DNA of 64,000 nucleotides from Acidaminococcaceae bacterium (lineage in GTDB: Bacteria > Bacillota > Negativicutes > Acidaminococcales > Acidaminococcaceae), in the NCBI GenBank assembly GCA_017405945.1, contig JAFQZL010000014.1:39478-103477 (forward strand), in the 5' to 3' direction. The notes under the pieces are model-generated. The model saw only the letters and a program-made list of their open reading frames with translations, was not told the DNA's origin and ran no database searches. The position numbers were made by a program, and so were the translations under genes. Within the stretch, counting starts at the first letter, position 1; each line of letters starts with the position of its first letter. Positions 27,339 through 34,600 of this stretch are shown here, one piece after another.

Positions 27339-27416
27339 TGATTCTCCTCCCTTTTTGATTAATTTCAACGCACTTTATTTTATCATATTCTGCAGTTGCC
27401 TGCTATAAAAAACGTA

Positions 27417-28559
27417 TCATTTTATCCTGAACTTACGGCATTGGGCGATTTCCTTCCAAGTCAGAAAGACAACGGCAATGTTTTCACGGTTGTATGTGTA
27501 AGATACCCATAATCCGTTAAAGGCGTACGTTAAGGACGGATAACTGAATTCACCTTTACCTTTTTCCAGCCGCAGGAACATTTCCCAGCGGCTTCCGTCT
27601 TCACGTCCCATAAACAAAGCCAATGGCGTTCGGGCGCCCCAATTGCCCCGCACCGGGTTGCAGGCCAGAAACAGCCGGCCGCCCGGCACACGGATCACAT
27701 CAAATCCGCTGTTGTTATTGTACAGTTCTGTAGGCTGCGGGTCTGTCCAGTGTTTTCCTTCATCATCTGAAACGCTGCTGTAAATATAGCCTTCCGTGCT
27801 GCGCATATACATGTGCAGCCTGCCTTTCTCCTGCCAAAGGACCGGCTGAATCACGCCGCGCCCGTTAAAGCTCTGCGCGCTGAGAGGCGGCAGTTCGGAA
27901 GCCGTTACCGGTTCTATCTGCACGTGTTCCCCTGCTTCCGGCATATTAAGCGCCAGCAGGTTCAGTCCCAGTAACGCGGTACGGTTCCAGGTGATGCCGT
28001 AATTATCGCTGTAATCGCAGAAGCACTGCCAGTCACCCCGCTCAATGCTCCCGCCCGCGCAGATACGCCCGGAAGGAAGGAGGATGGGTTTTGTCCGCAC
28101 CGGCCCGCGTCCTCCGGTGGAGTCGCCCGGCACCAGCGGACGGGGATGTCCCCAATATACAGGGTCAGCCCGGCTCAGCATGACCATGGTCTTCCAGTCC
28201 GCAATTTTATTCCCGGTTTTGAAAAACAGCAGCACATGCTCGTGCTGGACCAGCAGCACCGGATTCCAGCATGCCTCCGGCATGTTCGTGATGCAGACCG
28301 GTTCCGTCCAGTCACAGGATACCGCCAACGTTTCCTGTACACGGCCGTCATGGATATGTTCCGGGCCGCTGTCCTGCTTTTTCTCTTTCACCGCAGTATA
28401 ACGTGGCCTGCCTACAGAGAAATAAATCTCCGTATCCGCCGCGCCTTCCCGGCTGCCGCCAAACCAGACGCACAGCAGGGAACCGTTGGGCAGCGCCGTC
28501 AGACAGCTGCCATGGCACATGGGTGTGGGCAGTGTTTTGCATATCAGTTGTTTAAACAA
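27417..28559 (-). CDS. Sialidase-fold (BNR-type) protein, no signal peptide
   Basis: A 380-residue six-bladed propeller protein of the predicted-neuraminidase kind. It starts at TTG 28559 after AAGGAAAGG. Blade landmarks: CHGSCLTALPNGSLLCVWFGGSREG (the Arg/Gly region common to these enzymes), EACWNPVLL, LPSGRICAGGSIERGDW, GRLHMYMRSTEGYIYSSVSDDEGKHW with an Asp-box-like turn, VRGNWGARTPLALFMG and FSYPSLTYAFNGLWVSYTYNRENI. No secretion signal, so it is probably cytoplasmic and may act on an imported oligosaccharide or related glycoside rather than on host glycans. It shares a promoter with the TTT transporter genes. The true reaction is unknown. Confidence 0.8.
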   Translation of the reverse strand: MFKQLICKTLPTPMCHGSCLTALPNGSLLCVWFGGSREGAADTEIYFSVGRPRYTAVKEKKQDSGPEHIHDGRVQETLAVSCDWTEPVCITNMPEACWNPVLLVQHEHVLLFFKTGNKIADWKTMVMLSRADPVYWGHPRPLVPGDSTGGRGPVRTKPILLPSGRICAGGSIERGDWQCFCDYSDNYGITWNRTALLGLNLLALNMPEAGEHVQIEPVTASELPPLSAQSFNGRGVIQPVLWQEKGRLHMYMRSTEGYIYSSVSDDEGKHWTDPQPTELYNNNSGFDVIRVPGGRLFLACNPVRGNWGARTPLALFMGREDGSRWEMFLRLEKGKGEFSYPSLTYAFNGLWVSYTYNRENIAVVFLTWKEIAQCRKFRIK

Positions 28560-28595
28560 AAAAGGTCACACCTTTCCTTGTTCTTTGCTATTCTT

Positions 28596-28624
28596 ATTTT
28601 ACCATTTCATCTAAAAATTCGCAA
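28596..28624 (-). promoter_or_regulatory. Promoter of the sialidase-fold/TTT operon
   Basis: Minus-strand TTGCGA (28619-28624), 17-bp spacer, TAAAAT (28596-28601). It begins inside the U-tract of the serC terminator and reads toward the sialidase-fold gene. Confidence 0.65.
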
Positions 28625-28631
28625 AAAAATA

Positions 28632-28660
28632 CGGGGCTTCGGAATAAAACCAAAGCCCCG
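28632..28660 (-). terminator. Terminator of the DUF1015-serC operon
   Basis: An 8-bp stem CGGGGCTT/AAGCCCCG (28632-28639 with 28653-28660), followed on the minus strand by TATTTTTTTGC. Confidence 0.88.
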
Positions 28661-28768
28661 GTTCACAATCTCAGGTATTAGCCAGGCAGTCCGTCTGCAC
28701 CTTTGATGGAAACGGTTTACCTGTAAGATACATGCAGTCACTCCGTTTAAACACGGACAAACGGTTCG

Positions 28769-29854
28769 TTATTTGCTTTTCTGATAAAATTCTTCCATGA
28801 ACTGCGCCAGCGCTTCACAGCCTGCCAGCGGCATGGCGTTGTAAATGGAAGCGCGGATACCGCCTACGCTTCGGTGTCCTTTCAGTCCGCCCAGTCCGCG
28901 TTGTTTGCCTTCCTCCACAAATTTTGCTTCAAGCTCTTTGGAAGGCAGGTTGAAGGTCACGTTCATAATGGAACGGCTGGCCGTTTCCGCCCGGCCTTTA
29001 TAAAATTCCGGATACTTGTCCAGCAGCGCATACAGCAAAGACGCTTTTTTCCGGTTCACGGCTTCCATAGCCGCCAGGCCGCCCTGTTTCTTCAGCCACT
29101 TTGCCACCTTGCCTACGATGTAGATCGCGAACACCGGTGGAGTGTTGTACAGGGAATCCTTGTTCAGTATGGTTTCATAGTTCATCATGACGGGCAGCTT
29201 TTTGTCGCGGCCTGCCACATAATCTTTCCTCGCAATGATCAGCACCACGCCGGCGGGCCCGATATTCTTCTGCGCCCCGCTGTAAATCAGGGAGAACTTC
29301 TCTACCGGGAAAGGACGGGACAGAATTTCCGAAGACATGTCCGCGATCAGGGGCACGTCTCCCGTTTCCGGATAGGCAAAATACTCCGTGCCTTCAATAG
29401 TATTGTTGCCGGTGATGTGCAGGTACGCGCAGTTTTCCGGCAGCTTCACTTCTTCCGGACGGGGCACCCGGTCGTAGCCCCGGTCTTTGGAGCTGAACAC
29501 CTTCACAGCCTTGCCCACTTTTTCCGCTTCTTCAAAGGCTTTGTCAGAGAAAGAACCGGTGTCGGAATACGCCGCCGTCATCCCTTCTTTCAAAAAGTTG
29601 CAGGGCACGCAGCTGAACTGCAGGCTGCCGCCGCCGCCCATAAAGAAGATACCGTAATCGTCCGGCAGATTCAGCAAATCTTTTATATCCTGTTTGGTTT
29701 CTTCCAGCACTTTTTCAAAGGCAGGGCTGCGATGGCTGATCTCCAGGATGGACATCCCGGTATTGTTAAAATCCAGCAGTTCCGCCTGTACTTCTTCCAA
29801 TACTTCCAGAGGCAGGGCCGCAGGGCCCGCGTTAAAATTGAATATCCGGCTCAC
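28769..29854 (-). CDS. serC: Phosphoserine aminotransferase
   Basis: A 361-residue PLP enzyme that converts 3-phosphohydroxypyruvate and glutamate to phosphoserine and 2-oxoglutarate in serine synthesis. The N-terminus IFNFNAGPAALPLEVLEE is diagnostic. FMGGGGSLQFSCVPCNF forms the phosphate pocket, and the PLP-binding lysine sits in YSGAQKNIGPAGV. The C-terminus holds GLKGHRSVGGIRASIYNAMP. Full length. Start is a GTG at 29854, eight bases after AAAAGGAG. It follows the DUF1015 gene by 32 bp, so both come from the same leader-controlled promoter. Neither serA nor serB is in the window. Confidence 0.97.
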   Translation of the reverse strand: MSRIFNFNAGPAALPLEVLEEVQAELLDFNNTGMSILEISHRSPAFEKVLEETKQDIKDLLNLPDDYGIFFMGGGGSLQFSCVPCNFLKEGMTAAYSDTGSFSDKAFEEAEKVGKAVKVFSSKDRGYDRVPRPEEVKLPENCAYLHITGNNTIEGTEYFAYPETGDVPLIADMSSEILSRPFPVEKFSLIYSGAQKNIGPAGVVLIIARKDYVAGRDKKLPVMMNYETILNKDSLYNTPPVFAIYIVGKVAKWLKKQGGLAAMEAVNRKKASLLYALLDKYPEFYKGRAETASRSIMNVTFNLPSKELEAKFVEEGKQRGLGGLKGHRSVGGIRASIYNAMPLAGCEALAQFMEEFYQKSK

Positions 29855-29886
29855 GTTGATTACTCCTTTTCACAAACTATTATTAA

Positions 29887-31140
29887 TTACTGTAAATCTT
29901 CCAGCAGATGCACCACCATGCCGTCTCTTAATTTGGGTTCAAACCAGGTGGACTTGGGCGGCATGATCTGGCCCGCGTCCGCAACGGACATGACTTCCTG
30001 CATCAGGGTGGGGTACATGGAGAAGGCCACGGCAAATTTGCCGCTGTCCACCTTACGTTCCAGTTCCTTCAGGCCCCGGATGCCGCCCACAAAACCAATG
30101 CGGTCATCCGTGCGGGGGTCGCCGATTTTCAGGACAGGTGCCAGCAGATTGTTTTGCAGAATGGAAACATCCAATGCGGCAATCGTATCCTTCGGGTCAA
30201 AGGTACCCTCTTTGGCTTTCAGTTCATACCAGCGTCCCGCCAGATACATGCCGAAGGTGTGGCGTTTCTCCGGATGATACGCTTTGCGCATGGGCTTAAT
30301 CAGGAACTTTTCTTCCACGGCCCGCATGAACGTGATTTCACTGTAACCGGCCAGATCGGCAACAACGCGGTTGTAGTCCAGTATCTCCATCATGTTGTCG
30401 GGGAAGATGACGGCCTGGAAGTACTCATATTCTGCATTCGCATCCTTTGCGCCCGCTTCCTTTTCCCTTTGGTCCGCCACGCGCATGGCGCCGGCGCAGC
30501 GATGATGACCGTCCGCAATGTAAAATGCGGGCACCGCCTCAAAGAGACGGATGATTTCCCGGATCTGCACCGGGTCGTCTACCACATACAGGGTATTACG
30601 CACGCCGTCTTCGGCGATAAAGTTTATGACCGGTTCCCGCTCTGCCATCAGCTTCAGGATGTAAGAGCTGATTTCCGGACGCTGCCGGTAGGTCAGGAAC
30701 ACCGGACCGGTCTGGGCTTTTGTCACGGTAATGTGACGCACCCGGTCCTGCTCCTTTTCCGTGCGGGTCAGTTCGTGCCGGCGGATTGTGCCGTTGCGGT
30801 ACTCTTCCACCGCTGCCGTTGCCACCAGTCCAATCTGGATATGCTGGTTCATCCGCTGCCGGTAAATGTAAAAGCAGGGTGTCTTATCCTGTTTCATTTT
30901 GCCGCTGGTAACATAGCTGACCAGATTTTCCCTGGCCTTTGCGTAGACTTCATCACTGTAGGGGTCTGTACCTTCGGGCAGCGTGGCTTCCGATTTGGTT
31001 ACTGTTAAAAAGCTGAATGGATCTGCCGCGATTTTTGCGCGGGCTTCTTCCGTGTCCATTACGTCATAGGGCAGCGATGCGATTTTCGCCGCCAGTTCCG
31101 ATTCCGGTCTCAATCCTCTGAAAGGTCTTACCGTTGCCAT
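29887..31140 (-). CDS. DUF1015 family protein, upstream partner of serC
   Basis: A 417-residue soluble protein starting at ATG 31140 (MATVRPFRGLRP) after AGGAGG. Family features: the N-terminal RPFRGLRP and ASLPYDVMDTEEAR, FSFLTVTKSEATLP, PCFYIYRQRM, then FYIADGHHRCAGAMRVADQR in the middle, which resembles the ParB/sulfiredoxin-type ADGHHR motif, and a C-terminal FVGGIRGLKELERKV...AFSMYPTLMQEVM. The ADGHHR motif suggests nucleotide or phosphate chemistry, but no activity is established to my knowledge. Placement directly before serC suggests a role in serine or one-carbon metabolism; that is inference. Confidence 0.88.
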   Translation of the reverse strand: MATVRPFRGLRPESELAAKIASLPYDVMDTEEARAKIAADPFSFLTVTKSEATLPEGTDPYSDEVYAKARENLVSYVTSGKMKQDKTPCFYIYRQRMNQHIQIGLVATAAVEEYRNGTIRRHELTRTEKEQDRVRHITVTKAQTGPVFLTYRQRPEISSYILKLMAEREPVINFIAEDGVRNTLYVVDDPVQIREIIRLFEAVPAFYIADGHHRCAGAMRVADQREKEAGAKDANAEYEYFQAVIFPDNMMEILDYNRVVADLAGYSEITFMRAVEEKFLIKPMRKAYHPEKRHTFGMYLAGRWYELKAKEGTFDPKDTIAALDVSILQNNLLAPVLKIGDPRTDDRIGFVGGIRGLKELERKVDSGKFAVAFSMYPTLMQEVMSVADAGQIMPPKSTWFEPKLRDGMVVHLLEDLQ

Positions 31141-31437
31141 AGAAAAACCTCCTGTATAAAAACTATAAACACCACCCTCAGGAAAAGCAATCGCAAAAGC
31201 GCGCATGATTGCTATTCCACGGACTCACTCGCCTGTGGCTTCGAAACTCGGAGTCGCGTCGCGGGCAACCCGCCTCCCACTCCTCTGTGTACCGCGCATC
31301 GCTGTGCTCAGCGCAGCTTCCCTCGTCGACTGGGTCCCTTCCGGGTTACCCTGACAACGCTCAACAAAATATCGCAATTATTCCCGATGTTTTGCTCATT
31401 TCTTTTCCTGATTCGTAGTTCATTTTTATTTTAGCTA
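31141..31437 (-). promoter_or_regulatory. Structured leader of the DUF1015-serC operon (candidate riboswitch)
   Basis: About 300 nt from the promoter to the ATG. The minus strand shows a long hairpin (about 31322-31359) with a CCC-GGAA-GGG tip, hairpins CGCTG/CAGCG (about 31297-31310) and GCGGG/CCCGC (about 31260-31272) and a CCAC/GTGG helix (31217-31238). A long-range helix joins ATTGC-GA-TATT near 31377 with AATAGCAAT near 31214. The 3' strand of that helix is also the 5' arm of a terminator-like hairpin AGCAATC/GATTGCT (31186-31213) followed by a short U run. The two structures exclude each other, as in riboswitches. No known riboswitch consensus fits by eye. A 12-codon frame (31361-31399) lies at the 5' end. 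Confidence 0.6.
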
Positions 31438-31444
31438 ATATCTA

Positions 31445-31474
31445 ATTATAGTAGTAAAAAGAAACGAATGTCAA
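31445..31474 (-). promoter_or_regulatory. Promoter of the DUF1015-serC operon
   Basis: Perfect consensus hexamers on the minus strand: TTGACA (31469-31474), 18-bp spacer, TATAAT (31445-31450). Confidence 0.85.
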
Positions 31475-31576
31475 TATATGTTGTATATCTTTCACAATTA
31501 TGCTATGCTTTTTCACAAATCTGGTTCTGTATTTGCAAAACCGGAGACAAAATCAGATTTTATTTCCTGTCAAGAA

Positions 31577-31605
31577 TTGCAGAAAACGGAAACTCGCTAT
31601 ATAAT
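31577..31605 (+). promoter_or_regulatory. Promoter of azlCD
   Basis: TTGCAG (31577-31582), 17-bp spacer, perfect TATAAT (31600-31605), about 40 bp before the azlC start. Divergent from the serC leader promoter. Confidence 0.75.
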
Positions 31606-31643
31606 TAAATATTATTACAGTTTGCAAAAGGATGGTTTTTACC

Positions 31644-32336
31644 TTGCATTTTAATAAGAAAGTGATCCAGCGGGCCATGCCGATTTATATCGGGTATCTG
31701 TTTCTGGGGCTGGCCTGCGGTATTTTGGGACAGCAGGCGCATATCGCTCCTATTGAAGCGTTCATTATGAGCATTTTGGCTTACTCGGGCAGCGGGCAGT
31801 TTATCTGCATCGCCATGCTGATGGATAACGCGTCCCTGTTTTCCATTCTGGTTACCAATTTTATGGTAAGCCTGCGGTATATGTTTTTCTCAACCGCCAT
31901 GTACCCGCATATTAAAGATTGCTCCCTCCCTTATTCTATTATCTTCGCCCAGAATATTACCGACGAGACCTTTGCGGTAAACCTGGACAGCTTTAATAAA
32001 GATAAGGACTGGGATCCGCAGCAGGGGCTGGCGTTGGGATTTTCTCCCTGCCTGGTCTGGGCCAGCGCCAACTTTATCGGCTGCACGGCGGCAGCCTGGC
32101 TGAATCCCCCAACGGAACTGGTTTCCTATATCCTGGTTGCCATGTTCTTAGGTATCTGGAGCGGTTACCTGCATGATACGGTGTTGCTGATTGCCGGACT
32201 CCTGGGCGGTATTCTTTCGGTGCTTCTTTCCTTTGTGGTACCCTTTAAGCTCCACATCGTGCTGGCTACGCTGATTGTATCTGTCATCGCCTGCTGGCTG
32301 GAAGTAAAACATACAAAAAAGGAAGCTGATTCCTGA
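31644..32336 (+). CDS. azlC: AzlC family branched-chain amino acid exporter, large subunit
   Basis: About 230 residues with seven or so TM helices. With AzlD it exports branched-chain amino acids and their analogues. Family features: RAMPIYIGYLFLGLACGILG, ILAYSGSGQFICIAML, TNFMVSLRYMFFSTAMYPHI and the acidic DETFAV loop. I favour the TTG at 31644, eight bases after GGATGG; an ATG at 31632 overlaps that site. The partner gene azlD follows 75 bp downstream. Confidence 0.9.
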   Translation: MHFNKKVIQRAMPIYIGYLFLGLACGILGQQAHIAPIEAFIMSILAYSGSGQFICIAMLMDNASLFSILVTNFMVSLRYMFFSTAMYPHIKDCSLPYSIIFAQNITDETFAVNLDSFNKDKDWDPQQGLALGFSPCLVWASANFIGCTAAAWLNPPTELVSYILVAMFLGIWSGYLHDTVLLIAGLLGGILSVLLSFVVPFKLHIVLATLIVSVIACWLEVKHTKKEADS

Positions 32337-32411
32337 CAATTAACAAAGCAGCATCTTTGCCTACAAAGATTAGCACTTGCCGGAAAACAGCCGGCAGACT
32401 GGAGAATCTAA

Positions 32412-32741
32412 ATGGATAACGAATCCTTATATATTTACGGCGCCACCCTGATGATGGTAATAGGCACCTTTTCCTGCCGGGAACTGCCCCTGCTTTTGCT
32501 GCGGGGCCGCAAGCTGCCGGACTGGTTCAACATCTGGCTGAAATACATCCCTACCGCGATTTTCGGCGCGCTGATTTTTCCCGATATTTTCCTGAAGGAC
32601 AATGCGCTGAACTTTTCCCTGCAGAACTACGGTCTGTGGGCCACCATCTGCGCTTTTCCCATTGTATATAAAACACAGTCGCTGCCGGTAGCTCTCGTAG
32701 CGGGAACGGTTTTCTTCTGTATTTTTAAATATGTGATTTAG
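32412..32741 (+). CDS. azlD: AzlD family exporter, small subunit
   Basis: A 109-residue membrane protein with about four TM helices. The conserved RELPLLLLRGRKLPDWFNIWLKYIPTAIFGALI block identifies AzlD. It pairs with AzlC upstream and shares its promoter. Confidence 0.9.
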   Translation: MDNESLYIYGATLMMVIGTFSCRELPLLLLRGRKLPDWFNIWLKYIPTAIFGALIFPDIFLKDNALNFSLQNYGLWATICAFPIVYKTQSLPVALVAGTVFFCIFKYVI

Positions 32742-32800
32742 TAAAAATTTTCTTTCAGAATTAAAACTCCATTTTTGTCCTGGTTTATTATGGAGGTTTC

Positions 32801-34465
32801 ATGATGTTTCCTGCAAGCAAAAAACAAATCAGTACAATTGCCGTTGCACTGATTTGTTCTTTTTATACGGCTGCAGCAACTGCCGCCCCTGTGGCGCCGA
32901 TGATCCGCGCCCCGGGCGCTTCTGCCGGAACGGTTCCCCGGCAAACTTCCGCGCAATCCACAACAACCACTCCCCAGCCTGCTGCGGAACCTGTACAGGC
33001 ATCGCAACCCGCAACGGAAAAGCCGGAAAGCGCGCCAGTGACAACAGTACCCGCTAAAATAACGCAGCCTGTCACTGTTTCGCCCGTCGCAACGGATAAC
33101 ACGTCTGCTGCAAGCAAACCGGTCACACCATCACAGCCAAAAACAACCGAGGCTGTCAAACCTTCCGCAAAGCAAATACAAAGCGAAGCCGTTGTCCCCG
33201 GTCACCCTTTCCGTATCCAGAACAAAGAGGATAATTACAACTCCCTGTTATCCAAAACGGCAACCCGGAAACTGGATACCGCCCTGGCAGACATGATTGG
33301 CGGCTATGGGGAAAAAGTGCCGGGCCTGGCGGTCATCGTGTACAAGAACGGCAAGGAAGTGTACCGTAATATGATGGGCAACCGTTTCCTCAGCCCCCGG
33401 AACAAAAACTGGAACCTGCCCGTCACCTCCGAAAGCAGTTTCCGTGTTGCATCAATTTCTAAGATTTTTACTGCCGCAGGCTACATGAAACTGGTGGAAG
33501 AAGGCAAAATCAATCTGGACGAGGACGTGAGTCGTTACCTGGGCTTCACTCTTCGGAATCCGAGCTATCCCAACAAGCCGATTACCTCCCGAATGCTGCT
33601 GTCCCACACTTCTTCCATCCGGGATTACCCCACTCCTTATGTGCCTTTTAAAAGCAACGTCAAGTCCTTTTTTACTTCAGCGGACTGCTGGACAAGAAGC
33701 AAATCCCCCGGCTCCTACTTCAGCTATTGCAACCTGAACTTCGTGCTCCTGGCTACTATTATGGAAAAAGTGTCCGGCCAGCGTTTTGACAAATATATCA
33801 CAAAGAATGTGCTGAAGCCTCTGGACATCAGAGGCAGCTTTAACCTGCGGGATTTTTCCTCTTCTGACCTGCAGAAGATGGGAACCCTGTATCGAAAGAC
33901 AAAAGGAGAGTCCGGCCGCTACTACGCCCAGATTGACGACCGTCCCATTGAACTGCCCAGCGCTTCCCTGCTTTCCAGTTATCACCCCGGAACCAACGCC
34001 GGCATCTTTTCCCCCCAGGGAGGGCTGCGAATCTCCCCGGACGAACTGGCCCATATGCTGGAAATGCTGATGAACCAGGGGAAATATAAAGGAAAAGAGG
34101 TCCTGAAACCTTCTACAGTACAGCTGATGGAAAAACCGGTGTGGAAGTACAATCCGGCCCGGCCTAACGGAAACATCGAAAACGACTCCATCGAAAGTTA
34201 CGGTCTGGCCCTTCAGTACTTCAGCGGCAGCGGTTCCACCAGACCCGCCCCCAACCGGCCTGACTTTGATCTCATCGGGCATCTGGGAGAAGCCTACGGT
34301 TTCATCGGCGGCCTCATGTGGCAGCCCGGCACAAAGAATGGGTTTATCTTCCTGCAGAACGGCTTCGCCACAGACTATAAACATAACAAAGGACGTTACA
34401 GCCGCAACTACCGCTGGGAAGAAAACTTTATGAAGACTATTATTGAAAACGTGTTTCCGAAATAA
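32801..34465 (+). CDS. Secreted serine hydrolase, beta-lactamase/penicillin-binding fold, with Pro/Thr-rich linker
   Basis: A 554-residue exported protein. A signal peptide (about 1-29, ending ATAAP) is followed by about 105 low-complexity residues rich in Pro, Thr, Ala, Ser and Gln, then a class C beta-lactamase-type domain (about 145-550). The nucleophile motif is SISK (Ser218, Lys221), the second motif YCN lies in SYFSYCNLNFV, and a late HLGEAYGFIGG probably supplies the third. Such proteins include D-aminopeptidases, esterases and wall-processing enzymes; the substrate cannot be told. The linker suggests the domain is held away from the membrane or wall. GGAGG precedes two adjacent ATG codons; the second is equally possible. 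Confidence 0.88.
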   Translation: MMFPASKKQISTIAVALICSFYTAAATAAPVAPMIRAPGASAGTVPRQTSAQSTTTTPQPAAEPVQASQPATEKPESAPVTTVPAKITQPVTVSPVATDNTSAASKPVTPSQPKTTEAVKPSAKQIQSEAVVPGHPFRIQNKEDNYNSLLSKTATRKLDTALADMIGGYGEKVPGLAVIVYKNGKEVYRNMMGNRFLSPRNKNWNLPVTSESSFRVASISKIFTAAGYMKLVEEGKINLDEDVSRYLGFTLRNPSYPNKPITSRMLLSHTSSIRDYPTPYVPFKSNVKSFFTSADCWTRSKSPGSYFSYCNLNFVLLATIMEKVSGQRFDKYITKNVLKPLDIRGSFNLRDFSSSDLQKMGTLYRKTKGESGRYYAQIDDRPIELPSASLLSSYHPGTNAGIFSPQGGLRISPDELAHMLEMLMNQGKYKGKEVLKPSTVQLMEKPVWKYNPARPNGNIENDSIESYGLALQYFSGSGSTRPAPNRPDFDLIGHLGEAYGFIGGLMWQPGTKNGFIFLQNGFATDYKHNKGRYSRNYRWEENFMKTIIENVFPK

Positions 34466-34469
34466 AACG

Positions 34470-34495
34470 AATCCGGTCACTTAAGTGACCGGATT
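34470..34495. terminator. Bidirectional terminator between the serine hydrolase and P-type ATPase genes
   Basis: A perfect 26-bp palindrome: 11-bp arms AATCCGGTCAC/GTGACCGGATT (34470-34480 with 34485-34495) plus the TTAA centre. It is followed by TTTTTCG on the plus strand and by CGTTTTATTTCGG on the minus strand. Convergent genes flank it. Confidence 0.9.
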
Positions 34496-34600
34496 TTTTT
34501 CGCAACTTCAGTCATGGCGCGGCTTTTGAGCCTGCTTTCTGTTATATAGTATAGACAGCATTAAATACTTTGTTGTTCATTACCATTTCACACGTACATT

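Noticed and set aside
28874..30277. A 467-codon open frame on the plus strand
   Set aside because: Antisense to serC and the DUF1015 gene, both of which are well supported. No family resemblance.
31261..31360. SRP RNA resemblance (GTCAGG...CCGGAAGG) in the serC leader
   Set aside because: The tetraloop context and flanking helices do not match SRP helix 8, and the element sits inside a 5' leader.
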